DNA of 64,000 nt. Source: Pseudoxanthomonas sp. Its GTDB lineage: Bacteria > Pseudomonadota > Gammaproteobacteria > Xanthomonadales > Xanthomonadaceae. This document shows, in pieces, positions 33,537 through 44,456 of this stretch (positions are counted from its first letter, which is position 1; every line of letters starts with the position of its first letter). The notes beneath the pieces were generated by a model that was not told the origin of the DNA, searched no databases, and saw only the letters and a program-made list of their open reading frames with translations. Both the position numbers and the translations under genes were made by a program. The stretch lies in contig NZ_CP114978.1 in NCBI RefSeq assembly GCF_027498035.1, positions 744,001 to 808,000 on the forward strand, written 5' to 3'.

Positions 33537-34424
33537 ATGGAATGTGCAACTGAGGTTTTCACCCGACTTCGCCCGCGCCTGCTCGGCGTCGCGTACCGCA
33601 TGCTCGGCTCCGTTCCGGAGGCCGAGGACGTGGTCCAGGACGTCTGGCTGGGCTGGAATGCGATGCCCCTGGGGGAGGTGGCCGATCCGGAGGCCTGGCT
33701 GGTCACCACCACCACGCGACGCTCCATCGACCGGCTTCGCCTGGCACGCGTCCATCGCGAGCACTACGTCGGCATCTGGCTGCCCGAACCGGTGATCACC
33801 GACAGCCCGATAACCCCGGAGGAATTGCAGGAATCGGCCAGCGACCTCTCGCTGGCGTTCCTCATCGTGCTGGAGCGCCTGGCCCCCGAGGCGCGCGCGG
33901 CCTATCTGCTCCGGGAAGTCTTCGATGCGGACTATCCCGACATCGCGGCCACGCTGGGCAAGAGCGAGGCGGCCTGTCGCCAGATCGTGCACCGCGCGAA
34001 AAGCCAGCTGCGCGAAGAACGCCCGCGCTATGTCGTCTCGGCCGCGGCACACCAACGTTTGATGCAGCGGTTTACCCAAGCCTGGTCCAATGCCGACTTC
34101 AAGGCCATGAAGAACATGATGGCCGAATCGGCAACCCTTGTAGGCGACGGCGGCGGCATCGTCACCAGCTTCCCCAAGCCGATGGTCGGGGGCACCCGCA
34201 TCGCCCAGTTGCTCTTCGCCTGCACACTCCGTCGCAGGCATGAACTGCGCCTGGAACCGGCCTGGATCAATGGTCGACCAGGCCTGCTCCGCTACTTCGG
34301 CGACGCGCTGGAATCTGCGCAGTCCTTCGATACCGATGGGGAACGCATCCTCCGCGTCTACGTGCAGCGGAACCCGCAAAAGCTGCGGATGATCCAGTCC
34401 AGGCGGAACGTCGTCCTGAACTGA
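33537..34424 (+). CDS. ECF41-type RNA polymerase sigma factor with SnoaL-like extension
   Basis: A 295-residue ECF sigma factor. Region 2 is at about 5-70 (FTRLRPRLLGVAYRMLGSV, DVVQDVWLGWN) and region 4 at about 105-155. The three ECF41 signatures are present: WLPEP in the linker (81-85), DGGG in the C-terminal extension (from 204), and NPQKL (from 279, usually NPDKL). The extension is SnoaL/NTF2-like and in this group controls activity in place of a separate anti-sigma factor. Neighbouring CMD, cupin and NmrA-like genes match the known ECF41 genomic context. The signal sensed is unknown. Confidence 0.9.
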   Translation: MECATEVFTRLRPRLLGVAYRMLGSVPEAEDVVQDVWLGWNAMPLGEVADPEAWLVTTTTRRSIDRLRLARVHREHYVGIWLPEPVITDSPITPEELQESASDLSLAFLIVLERLAPEARAAYLLREVFDADYPDIAATLGKSEAACRQIVHRAKSQLREERPRYVVSAAAHQRLMQRFTQAWSNADFKAMKNMMAESATLVGDGGGIVTSFPKPMVGGTRIAQLLFACTLRRRHELRLEPAWINGRPGLLRYFGDALESAQSFDTDGERILRVYVQRNPQKLRMIQSRRNVVLN

Positions 34425-34565
34425 CCACTTCGCCCGGCGTACCAACGACCGCCATCGCTGGCGATGGCGTCCTCCTCCCGCGCATCGATGCAGGAATGAG
34501 TTGCTGCATGGGTCGCACGCCTCGGGATGTCCCGGATGGACAAGCAACTGGGCCATCGCAAGCAA

Positions 34566-34601
34566 ACCCTTGACTCTTGACCAGACTCAAGGGTGCACAC
34601 T
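34566..34601 (+). promoter_or_regulatory. MerR-type operator-promoter before the metal sensor gene
   Basis: TTGACT (34570-34575), a 20-bp spacer and CACACT (34596-34601). Dyad arms ACCCTTGA (34566-34573) and TCAAGGGT (34587-34594) occupy the spacer region, the normal site for a MerR-family dimer. It should control the regulator and the ATPase together. Confidence 0.65.
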
Positions 34602-34627
34602 GGGCGTAGTCCACTTTGGAGCGCCCC

Positions 34628-35020
34628 ATGAACATTGGTCAGCTGGCTCGCCAGACCCAGGTGCCGATCGACACCATCCGCTATTACGAGCGCCAGCGCC
34701 TGCTGCCCGAGCCACCGCGTTCGGCTGGTGGCTATCGTCGCTATGCCGAAGACGATATCGCCAGGCTGAATTTTATTCGCCGTGCCAAGGGCTTAGGATT
34801 CACTCTTGAAGAGATAGGCGAGCTTCTTTCGATCAGCGCGGGCCGAGGCGACATGGCCGACGTCAAGGAAGCAGCCAGCCGCAAGCTGGTCCAGGTCGAA
34901 CAGCGCATCGACGAACTGGCGCGCGTGCGTGATGCGCTTCGGCTGATGGTCGATGCCTGCCCCGGCCATGGCGCCCTGCGCGACTGCCCGATCGTCTCGG
35001 CCCTGCGTGAGGAAGGCTGA
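34628..35020 (+). CDS. MerR-family heavy-metal-responsive regulator (CueR/CadR-like)
   Basis: A 130-residue MerR protein. The winged HTH is at 1-70 (MNIGQLARQTQVPIDTIRYY, ERQRLLPEPPRS), followed by the dimerisation helix. The C-terminal loop CPGHGALRDCPI provides two Cys about nine residues apart, as in Cu(I) and Cd/Pb sensors of the group. The ATG at 34628 is used; a TTG at 34616 is in frame. The ATPase gene starts 1 base after the stop. The metal is most probably copper or silver, given the ATPase downstream and copAB nearby. Confidence 0.88.
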   Translation: MNIGQLARQTQVPIDTIRYYERQRLLPEPPRSAGGYRRYAEDDIARLNFIRRAKGLGFTLEEIGELLSISAGRGDMADVKEAASRKLVQVEQRIDELARVRDALRLMVDACPGHGALRDCPIVSALREEG

Positions 35021-35021
35021 G

Positions 35022-37391
<2,370 letters not shown>

Positions 37392-37481
37392 AGCGGCATT
37401 GTTCCGCGGATGAAAAAAGTCGCGCATTCACGCTTGCGGAACCTCGAATCGATCATTAGAATGCCGGGCTCCCAAGACACC

Positions 37482-37557
37482 GGGGCCATAGCTCAGCTGG
37501 GAGAGCGCCTGCATGGCATGCAGGAGGTCGGCGGTTCGATCCCGCCTGGCTCCACCA
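37482..37557 (+). tRNA. tRNA-Ala(GGC), copy 1
   Basis: A 76-nt cloverleaf including an encoded CCA. Acceptor GGGGCCA/TGGCTCC, anticodon stem CCTGC/GCAGG with loop ATGGCAT (anticodon GGC), T arm GGCGGTTCGATCCCGCC. Confidence 0.97.
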
Positions 37558-37611
37558 AGTTTCAAGGGTTGCAAGCACTAGGCCTGCTTGTGATTCGTAA
37601 GTTTAGACAGC

Positions 37612-37687
37612 GTCCCCATCGTCTAGAGGCCTAGGACACCACCCTTTCACGGTGGACACCGGGGTTCGAATCCCCGTGGGGACGCCA
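37612..37687 (+). tRNA. tRNA-Glu(TTC), copy 1
   Basis: A 76-nt cloverleaf with CCA. Acceptor GTCCCCA/TGGGGAC, anticodon arm CCACC-CTTTCAC-GGTGG (anticodon TTC), T arm CGGGGTTCGAATCCCCG. Confidence 0.97.
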
Positions 37688-37704
37688 GCTACAACGAGGT
37701 AAAG

Positions 37705-37730
37705 CGCAGCGTTGATCCGCTGCGTTTTTT
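37705..37730 (+). terminator. terminator after tRNA unit 1
   Basis: CGCAGCG-TTGATC-CGCTGCG followed by six T residues. Confidence 0.8.
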
Positions 37731-37742
37731 CTTGGCAACATC

Positions 37743-37818
37743 GGGGCCATAGCTCAGCTGGGAGAGCGCCTGCATGGCATGCAGGAGGTCGGCGGTTCGA
37801 TCCCGCCTGGCTCCACCA
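37743..37818 (+). tRNA. tRNA-Ala(GGC), copy 2
   Basis: Identical to copy 1 over its full 76 nt, anticodon GGC, CCA encoded. Confidence 0.97.
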
Positions 37819-37872
37819 AGTTTCAAGGGTTGCAAGCACTAGGCCTGCTTGTGATTCGCAAGTTTAGACAGC

Positions 37873-37948
37873 GTCCCCATCGTCTAGAGGCCTAGGACAC
37901 CACCCTTTCACGGTGGACACCGGGGTTCGAATCCCCGTGGGGACGCCA
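37873..37948 (+). tRNA. tRNA-Glu(TTC), copy 2
   Basis: Identical to copy 1 over its full 76 nt, anticodon TTC, CCA encoded. Confidence 0.97.
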
Positions 37949-37961
37949 TAAGTCAGCACGA

Positions 37962-37991
37962 AAGCGCAGCGGATATCCGCTGCGCTTTTTT
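37962..37991 (+). terminator. terminator after tRNA unit 2
   Basis: AAGCGCAGCGGAT and ATCCGCTGCGCTT form a perfect 13-bp dyad followed by T residues. Confidence 0.85.
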
Positions 37992-38159
37992 GTTGCGCGT
38001 ACGATCGGAACGTTGAGTGGAAGACAGCCGCATTAGCCATGCATGAGGCAACGGCTCGTCGTCTTCATCGGATCAACATCGGCGGTTCATGAAAATAAAC
38101 GGGCATCCGTCGGGATTGCCTGTTGGTGCACCTTCCACAGACTCGCGTGAGGAGCATTG

Positions 38160-38636
38160 ATGTCGAAGTCCGCAAAAGTCGCCGCCGGGCGCCATGAGGC
38201 CGCCTTCGCCAGCTGGATCCGCAGGAACGGCTACGCGCCCAGCGACGGGGTCAGCGTGTTCCTTGAGTTATCGGACTACTTCCGCAACGAGCTTGCGCTT
38301 CTGGACGAGACGGCACGCGTCACGCTCACCGACGAGGCGCGCACCTTCCTGCAGCAGCGGAGCACCGAAGACAGCTTCACCATGCAGTTCCCGACCGTCT
38401 ATCTGTGCAAGGACAAGCAAGGTCGCCGGTTGCGCTACACCGTCACCCTGACCATCGGCGAGGACCATGCCGACTGGCTCGGACGGGTCTGGGCTGGCAA
38501 CGAATACCTGGGCGAAGTCGCCGGCTCAGGTGGTGGCCCGAAGGCGAATTACCTGGCCCTGGCCCGCGCGCATATCGAATCGCAGATCGACTGCCATGAC
38601 GCCATCGTCAAGCGGCCGCTGCCGGATTTCTGGTAG
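38160..38636 (+). CDS. conserved hypothetical protein
   Basis: A 158-residue soluble protein (SKSAKVAAGRHEAAFASWIR; later TVTLTIGEDHADWLGRVW). No family is recognised with confidence; it has an alpha N-terminus and a beta-rich middle, with no signal peptide or membrane helix. AGGAG lies 5-6 bases before the ATG at 38160. It is flanked by the tRNA cluster and a convergent DUF1249 gene, with core-like codon use, so it is probably a resident lineage gene. Confidence 0.65.
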   Translation: MSKSAKVAAGRHEAAFASWIRRNGYAPSDGVSVFLELSDYFRNELALLDETARVTLTDEARTFLQQRSTEDSFTMQFPTVYLCKDKQGRRLRYTVTLTIGEDHADWLGRVWAGNEYLGEVAGSGGGPKANYLALARAHIESQIDCHDAIVKRPLPDFW

Positions 38637-38665
38637 CCCCAAAGAACCAGGGCCTGTAGCCCGGA

Positions 38666-39172
38666 TCAGGCGGCGTCGCCGGCCTCGGCCGGTTCGACAA
38701 CCATCTCCTGATCCACCCGGCGCAGCGTGGCGACGCCGTGGCCGCGCTCGGCCAGGTATTCGACCCACTTACCCAGGAAAGTGTTCATGCGCATGCGATG
38801 GCTGATCAGCTCCGCCGGCGGCGGGAACATGCCGATCACGTCCTGCCAGCGACGACCCACGTAGCAGTGGGTGGCTTCGGCCTGGCGTGCATCGCGGTAA
38901 ACCCGTACGAAGGCCGACGGGTCGGGTTCGCCGGTCTGCGGATCGATGATCCCGTAGGTGATGCGCAGCTCGACCGTGTAGCGATGCGTCTCGATGACGT
39001 CCAGATGCACATCCAGCCCGTCGCCGATGCTCGATACGTAGCGCCCGGGCACCAGGTCCGACGGCGCGAACAGGCGCGCCAGACGGCCGTAGTTTTCCGC
39101 ATACAACGCCATCAGCCAGCCGAAACGACCCAGTTTGGGCAGGCGTGCGGCACGGGAAAGGGTTGCGGGCAT
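38666..39172 (-). CDS. DUF1249 family protein (YqiB-like)
   Basis: A 168-residue protein. GWLMALYAENYGRLARLFAP, ETHRYTVELRITYGI and VRVYRDARQAEATHCY are characteristic of DUF1249/YqiB, a cytoplasmic family of unknown function near cpdA and nudF in enterics. The C-terminus (MNTFLGKWVEYLAERGHG) is also conserved. It is convergent with the preceding gene. Confidence 0.82.
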   Translation of the reverse strand: MPATLSRAARLPKLGRFGWLMALYAENYGRLARLFAPSDLVPGRYVSSIGDGLDVHLDVIETHRYTVELRITYGIIDPQTGEPDPSAFVRVYRDARQAEATHCYVGRRWQDVIGMFPPPAELISHRMRMNTFLGKWVEYLAERGHGVATLRRVDQEMVVEPAEAGDAA

Positions 39173-39299
39173 GGTTCGATCCTACACGCTGTCCGACGTC
39201 AACGGCAGCATTGACGTCCCGCGTGTCCAGCCCTTAATTTGAGGGTCCGTACGGCGTTTTCCAACCCACGGACGCGGCGCTCCGCCCCACTTCCCGGAT

Positions 39300-40121
39300 T
39301 CAGAACATCTCGCGCTGCAGGCCCAGCGTGGACATCACCTTGCTGGCGATTTCCTCGATGGAGGTATGCGTGGTGCTCAGCGTGGGCAGGCGTTCGGTGG
39401 TGAACATGCCTTCGGCCGCCGCCACTTCGCGACGGCAGGTCTCGGCCTTGGCATAGCTGGAATTGGGCCTGCGTTCCTGGCGGATCTGGCACAGCCGCTC
39501 GGGGTCGATGGTCAAGCCGAACAGCTTCCTGCGATACGGACGCAGGCGCGGCGGCAGGCGATCGGTTTCCAGGTCTTCGTCGGTCAGCGGGTAGTTGGCC
39601 GCCTTGACCCCGTAATGCAGCGCCAGGTAGACGCAGGTCGGCGTTTTCCCGGCACGTGAAACCGCGACCAGGATCAGATCGGCTTCGTCGTAGTTGATCG
39701 CGATGCCATCGTCATGGGTCAGCGCGAAGTTCATCGCGTTGATGCGCCGGTGGTAAGCCTCGAAATTGACGATGCCGTGGGCCTGGCCCACGCGCGACTG
39801 GCGCATGGCCCCCAGCTCCAGCTCCATCGGGTTGATGAACGGCGCGAACACGTCAAGCATCAGCGCCCCGCTCGCCTCCAGCAGGTGGGCGATGGCCGGA
39901 TCGACGATGGAATGGATCACGATGGGCCGCGCGTCGTGGCGGATCCCTGCTTCGCGGATCCGCTCGGCCGCCTCGCGCGCCTTGTCGATGTCGTCGACGA
40001 AGGGAATCCGGTCGGTGATGAACGAAAATCCGGAGAACTGGGTGAGCAGGCTGTGCCCGATGGTTTCAACGGTGATTCCGGTTCCATCTGAAACATAAAA
40101 GACCGGTCGGACACTCGACAT
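39300..40121 (-). CDS. ppsR: PEP synthase regulatory protein (kinase/pyrophosphorylase)
   Basis: A 273-residue DUF299 protein. VSDGTGITVETIGHSLLTQF is the conserved N-terminus and LVAVSRAGKTPTCVYLA the P-loop-like motif near residue 150. PpsR phosphorylates PpsA with ADP to inactivate it and reverses this by phosphorolysis. It is divergent from ppsA across 161 bp. The ATG at 40121 is preferred because AAAGG stands 9 bases upstream; an in-frame ATG at 40130 directly abuts that box. Confidence 0.93.
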   Translation of the reverse strand: MSSVRPVFYVSDGTGITVETIGHSLLTQFSGFSFITDRIPFVDDIDKAREAAERIREAGIRHDARPIVIHSIVDPAIAHLLEASGALMLDVFAPFINPMELELGAMRQSRVGQAHGIVNFEAYHRRINAMNFALTHDDGIAINYDEADLILVAVSRAGKTPTCVYLALHYGVKAANYPLTDEDLETDRLPPRLRPYRRKLFGLTIDPERLCQIRQERRPNSSYAKAETCRREVAAAEGMFTTERLPTLSTTHTSIEEIASKVMSTLGLQREMF

Positions 40122-40282
40122 TACGTTCATCCTTTGGGCTGGACATTGACGATACCAATATCGCACCATTGCTTGTGCAGTGCGATATCGGCCTGCATCA
40201 TTGGCACACCTTCTCCCCCCTCTCTGGGCCGCGGTCCGACGCAATTGCGAGCGGAACCCAGGTCCCTCAAGGAGCGTAGCGC

Positions 40283-42658
40283 TTGAACCAGAACATCCTG
40301 TGGCTGCATGAGCTTGGCCTGTCCGACCTTGCCCGCGTCGGCGGCAAGAATTCCTCACTCGGCGAAATGATCGGCAACCTGGCCCAGCTGGGCGTTTCGG
40401 TTCCCGGCGGCTATGCGACCACGGCAGAAGCGTTCAAGGACTTCATCGCGCACAACGACCTGTCCAAGCGCATCTTCGACAAGCTGGCCACGCTGGACGT
40501 GGAAGACGTCGGCGCACTGACCGCGGCCGGCAAGGAAATCCGCACCTGGGTCATCGACGCCCCGCTGCAGCCGGAACTGGATGCCGACATCCGCAGCGCC
40601 TACAGGCAGCTGTGCGATGAGAACGGTGGCGGCGAAGTCGCCGTGGCCGTGCGTTCCTCGGCCACCGCCGAAGACCTGCCCGATGCGTCCTTCGCCGGCC
40701 AGCAGGAAACCTTCCTCAACGTGACCGGCGCCGACGACGTGGTGCACAAGGTCAAGGAAGTGTTCGCCTCGCTGTACAACGATCGCGCCATCGCCTACCG
40801 CGTCCACCACGGCTTCAAGCACGAGGACGTGTTCCTGTCCTCCGGCGTGCAGCTGATGGTGCGCTCGGACGTGGGTTCGTCCGGCGTGCTGTTCACCCTG
40901 GACACCGAGTCCGGTTTCCGCGACGTGGTCTTCGTGACCTCCTCGGTCGGCCTGGGCGAGATGGTCGTGCAGGGCGCGGTCAACCCGGATGAGTTCTACG
41001 TCTACAAGCCCAGCCTGGCTGCCGGCAAGCCGGCGATCCTGCGCCGCTCGCTGGGCAGCAAGGCGCTGCGCATGGTCTATTCGGATGTGCCCGGTGAACG
41101 CGTGCGCACCGAGGACACCCCGGCCGAACTGCGCAACACCTTCTCCATCAGCGACGAGGACGTGCAGGAACTGTCCAAGCAGGCGCTGGTGATCGAAAAG
41201 CATTACGGCCGCCCGATGGATATCGAGTGGGCCAAGGACGGCGTCAGCGGCAAGCTGTTCATCGTGCAGGCGCGCCCGGAGACGGTGAAGTCGCGCAGCA
41301 ATGCCACCCAGATCGAGCGCTTCGCGCTGTCCTCGAAGGACGCCAAGGTGCTGGCCGAAGGTCGCGCCGTCGGCGCCAAGATCGGTGCCGGTGTGGCCCG
41401 CGTGGTGCGCTCGCTGGAAGACATGGACCGCGTGCAGCCGGGCGACGTGCTGTTCGCCGACATGACCGACCCCGACTGGGAGCCGGTGATGAAGCGCGCC
41501 TCGGCCATCGTCACCAACCGCGGCGGCCGCACCTGCCACGCCGCGATCATCGCGCGCGAGCTGGGCGTGCCGGCCGTGGTCGGCTCGGGCAACGCGACCT
41601 CGCTGGTGCAGGACGGCCAGGAAGTCACGGTCAGCTGCGCCGAAGGCGATACGGGCTTCATCTACGACGGCATCCTGGAATTCGAGCGCACCACCACCGA
41701 CCTGGGCAACATGCCACCGGCGCCGCTGAAGATCATGATGAACGTGGCCAACCCGGAACGTGCCTTCGACTTCGGCCAGCTGCCCAACGCCGGCATCGGC
41801 CTGGCGCGCCTGGAAATGATCATCGCCAGCCACATCGGCATCCATCCCAAGGCGCTGCTGGAATACGACAAGCAGGACGCGGCCACCAAAAAGAAGATCG
41901 ACGCCAAGATTGCCGGCTACGGCGCGCCGGTCGACTTCTACGTCAACCGCCTGGCTGAAGGCATCGCCACGCTGACCGCCTCGGTGGCACCGAATCCGGT
42001 GATCGTGCGCCTGTCGGACTTCAAGTCCAACGAGTACGCCAACCTGATCGGCGGCAGCAACTACGAGCCGCACGAAGAGAACCCGATGATCGGCTTCCGC
42101 GGTGCCAGTCGTTACGTCGATCCGTCCTTCACCGACGCCTTCGCGCTGGAGTGCAAGGCCGTGCTGCGCGTGCGCAACGAGATGGGCCTGGACAACCTGT
42201 GGGTCATGATCCCGTTCGTGCGTACGTTGGAAGAAGGCCGCAAGGTGGTCGAAGTGCTGGAGGCCAACGGCCTCAAGCAGGGCGAGCGCGGCCTGAAGAT
42301 CATCATGATGTGCGAGCTGCCGTCCAACGCGCTGCTGGCAGATGAGTTCCTGGAGATCTTCGACGGCTTCTCGATCGGTTCCAACGACCTGACCCAGTTG
42401 ACCCTGGGCCTGGACCGCGATTCATCGATCGTGGCGCACCTGTTCGACGAGCGGAACCTGGCGGTCAAGAAGCTGCTGTCGATGGCCATCAAGGCCGCAC
42501 GTGCCAAGGGCAAGTACGTCGGCATCTGCGGCCAGGGCCCGTCGGATCATCCGGAACTGGCCGAATGGCTGATGCAGGAAGGCATCGAATCGGTGTCGCT
42601 GAATCCTGACACCGTGGTCGATACCTGGCTGCGCCTGGCCAAGCTCAAGGCCGCGTAA
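40283..42658 (+). CDS. ppsA: phosphoenolpyruvate synthase
   Basis: A 791-residue enzyme converting pyruvate, ATP and water to PEP, AMP and phosphate for gluconeogenesis. The N-terminal ATP-grasp domain (VGGKNSSLGEMIGNL, RSSATAEDLPDASFAGQQET) is followed by the swivelling domain with phospho-His in NRGGRTCHAAIIARE. The C-terminal TIM barrel carries GSNDLTQLTLGLDRD and a catalytic Cys in VGICGQGPSDHPE. The start is TTG: AAGGAG is 8 bases upstream and no ATG lies nearby. PpsR is encoded divergently. The stop overlaps the next ATG (TAATG). Confidence 0.96.
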   Translation: MNQNILWLHELGLSDLARVGGKNSSLGEMIGNLAQLGVSVPGGYATTAEAFKDFIAHNDLSKRIFDKLATLDVEDVGALTAAGKEIRTWVIDAPLQPELDADIRSAYRQLCDENGGGEVAVAVRSSATAEDLPDASFAGQQETFLNVTGADDVVHKVKEVFASLYNDRAIAYRVHHGFKHEDVFLSSGVQLMVRSDVGSSGVLFTLDTESGFRDVVFVTSSVGLGEMVVQGAVNPDEFYVYKPSLAAGKPAILRRSLGSKALRMVYSDVPGERVRTEDTPAELRNTFSISDEDVQELSKQALVIEKHYGRPMDIEWAKDGVSGKLFIVQARPETVKSRSNATQIERFALSSKDAKVLAEGRAVGAKIGAGVARVVRSLEDMDRVQPGDVLFADMTDPDWEPVMKRASAIVTNRGGRTCHAAIIARELGVPAVVGSGNATSLVQDGQEVTVSCAEGDTGFIYDGILEFERTTTDLGNMPPAPLKIMMNVANPERAFDFGQLPNAGIGLARLEMIIASHIGIHPKALLEYDKQDAATKKKIDAKIAGYGAPVDFYVNRLAEGIATLTASVAPNPVIVRLSDFKSNEYANLIGGSNYEPHEENPMIGFRGASRYVDPSFTDAFALECKAVLRVRNEMGLDNLWVMIPFVRTLEEGRKVVEVLEANGLKQGERGLKIIMMCELPSNALLADEFLEIFDGFSIGSNDLTQLTLGLDRDSSIVAHLFDERNLAVKKLLSMAIKAARAKGKYVGICGQGPSDHPELAEWLMQEGIESVSLNPDTVVDTWLRLAKLKAA

Positions 42659-43644
42659 TGGCGTTGGGTCTGACGAATCTGGCGGGGGCTGCAGCGACTG
42701 CTGCAGCCCAGGCCGCGGCAACCACGGCCACGGCGCCTTCTACCGCTGCAAAGGCATTTGACTGGTCCACGGTCGATTGGACGGGGTACCTGGTCAACTG
42801 GGCGGCCGCACTAGTCATCGTGCTGGTCGGCATGTGGCTGGCCAAGCGCCTGAGCGTTGCGCTGGAACGCGCGCTGTCCCGGGCGCGCGTGGAAACCACG
42901 CTGAGCAGCTTCCTGCGCAACGTGTCCTACGCAGTGCTGCTGGTGCTGGTGTTCGTCACTGCATTGACCAAGATCGGCGTTCCGGCGACCTCGCTGGCCA
43001 CCGTCCTGGGTGCGGCCGGCCTGGCCGTGGGCCTGGCGTTGAAGGACTCGCTTTCCAACATCGCCTCGGGCGTGATGCTGATCGTGCTGCGTCCGATGCG
43101 CGAGGGCGACCACGTGATCGCCGGCGGGCAGGAAGGTGTGGTCGATGAGATCCGCGTGTTCCAGACCAGCCTGCGTGCGTTCGACCAGCGTGTGATCACC
43201 CTTCCCAACAGCACGATCACCACCGCACCGATCATCAACTATTCCACCCTGCCCACGCGGCGGTTGGAGCTGACGGTCGGCGTGGGCTACGGCGACGACC
43301 TCAAGCAAGCACAGGCGATCCTGCTGGAGATCGCGCAGCAGAACCCGCTGGTGCTGAAGACCCCGGCACCGTTTGTACAGGTCACCAACCTGGGCGAAAG
43401 CAGCGTGGACCTGATGCTGTTCGGCTACGCCAACAACGGTGATTTCGGTAGCGCCAAGAGCACGATGATCGAAGCGATTCGCAACCAGCTGCTGGAGAAG
43501 GGCTTGTCCATCCCCTACCCCCAGCGCGACCTGCACGTGTATCACCACGATGCCGACGGCAAGCCGCTGTCCGAACTGCTGGCCAAGTCGGTCACCGACG
43601 ATGGCGACCTGGGCAAGGGCAAGCCGTTCGTGTCGGGCAGCTGA
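42658..43644 (+). CDS. mscS: MscS-family small-conductance mechanosensitive channel
   Basis: A 328-residue inner-membrane channel. A low-complexity Ala/Thr N-terminus (about 35 aa) is followed by TM1 (YLVNWAAALVIVLVGMWLA), TM2 (VSYAVLLVLVFVTALTKIG) and the pore helix TM3 (VLGAAGLAVGLALKDSLSNI, then SGVMLIVLRPMREGD). The beta domain (LPNSTITTAPIINYS) and the alpha/beta C-terminus complete the fold. It releases solutes on hypo-osmotic shock. It overlaps ppsA by 1 base. Confidence 0.93.
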   Translation: MALGLTNLAGAAATAAAQAAATTATAPSTAAKAFDWSTVDWTGYLVNWAAALVIVLVGMWLAKRLSVALERALSRARVETTLSSFLRNVSYAVLLVLVFVTALTKIGVPATSLATVLGAAGLAVGLALKDSLSNIASGVMLIVLRPMREGDHVIAGGQEGVVDEIRVFQTSLRAFDQRVITLPNSTITTAPIINYSTLPTRRLELTVGVGYGDDLKQAQAILLEIAQQNPLVLKTPAPFVQVTNLGESSVDLMLFGYANNGDFGSAKSTMIEAIRNQLLEKGLSIPYPQRDLHVYHHDADGKPLSELLAKSVTDDGDLGKGKPFVSGS

Positions 43645-43666
43645 TGCCCTGAACGATCAAAGAAAA

Positions 43667-43692
43667 AGGCGGCCTGCGGGCCGCCTTTTTTT
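43667..43692. terminator. bidirectional terminator between mscS and orn
   Basis: AAGGCGGCC-TGC-GGGCCGCCTT with A residues on the left and a T run on the right; it serves both convergent genes. Confidence 0.85.
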
Positions 43693-43695
43693 GTC

Positions 43696-44280
43696 TCAGC
43701 CCGCGTCCTGCGGAAGGGCCAGCGTGGCCAGGTGGCGCCGGTAGTGGCGTAGCTCGTTGATCGAGTCATGTACATCGCTCAAGGCGGTGTGCGAGGACTG
43801 TTTCTTGACGCCTTCCAGCACCTGCGGCGCCCAGCGGCGCGCCAGTTCCTTCAGCGTGCTCACGTCCAGGTTGCGGTAGTGGAAATAGCGCTCCAGGCGC
43901 GGCATCAGCCGATGCAGGAACCGGCGATCCTGGCAGATCGAGTTGCCACTCATCGGCGAGGCGTTGTCCGGCACCCACTTCAGCAGGAAATTCACCGTCT
44001 CGGCTTCGGCCTGGCCCAGGGTGACGGTGCTAGCGACGACGCGGTCCCACAGGCCCGAACGGCGATGCTGGTTGCGATTCCACTCGTCCATGGCCTCAAG
44101 CGTGTCGAGCGAATGGGCGATGGCGAACTCCGGGCCTTCGGCCAGGATATTGAGTTGCGAATCAGTCACCACCGTGGCGATCTCCAGGATGGAGTCGTTG
44201 TCGGTATCCAGCCCCGTCATTTCCAGATCGATCCAGATCAGGTTGCTGTTATTTGGGACTGGATTCATGACTTGATGCAT
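43696..44280 (-). CDS. orn: oligoribonuclease
   Basis: A 194-residue DEDDh 3'-to-5' exoribonuclease that degrades RNA oligonucleotides of 2-5 nt, including pGpG from c-di-GMP turnover. IWIDLEMTGLD holds the first Asp and Glu, GNSICQDRRF the third acidic residue, and SSHTALSDVHDSI the catalytic His and final Asp. The start is either the ATG at 44280 or at 44268; the family usually begins close to NLIWIDLE, so the shorter form is possible. Confidence 0.94.
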   Translation of the reverse strand: MHQVMNPVPNNSNLIWIDLEMTGLDTDNDSILEIATVVTDSQLNILAEGPEFAIAHSLDTLEAMDEWNRNQHRRSGLWDRVVASTVTLGQAEAETVNFLLKWVPDNASPMSGNSICQDRRFLHRLMPRLERYFHYRNLDVSTLKELARRWAPQVLEGVKKQSSHTALSDVHDSINELRHYRRHLATLALPQDAG

Positions 44281-44456
44281 TCGCGCGATGGTCGTTCATC
44301 ATACCGCAGGCCTTCGCTCAGGCCTGAGCTGGTAGTGTCGAGGCGGCCGATTCCGGCACCGTTGTGCGTTTCATCGGGACGAGGCGCTTGTCCTGCCATC
44401 GCGCCACCACTGCATCCTGCAGTGAACCGGACGATGACGCTACCGTGGAACCCGGC

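Larger units (their letters stand above)
37482..37948 (+). repeat. tandem duplication of the tRNA-Ala/tRNA-Glu unit
   Basis: Two copies offset by 261 bp. Both tRNAs and the 54-bp spacer between them are repeated with one difference seen in the spacer (T at 37598, C at 37859). The terminators behind each copy differ in sequence. Confidence 0.9.

Noticed and set aside
33060..34565. Long minus-strand open frame across the cupin and ECF41 genes
   Set aside because: It covers two well-supported plus-strand genes and the promoter between them, and has no recognisable domain.
40355..42073. Long minus-strand open frame opposite ppsA
   Set aside because: Rich in His, Asp and Gly and without motifs; explained by codon bias of ppsA.
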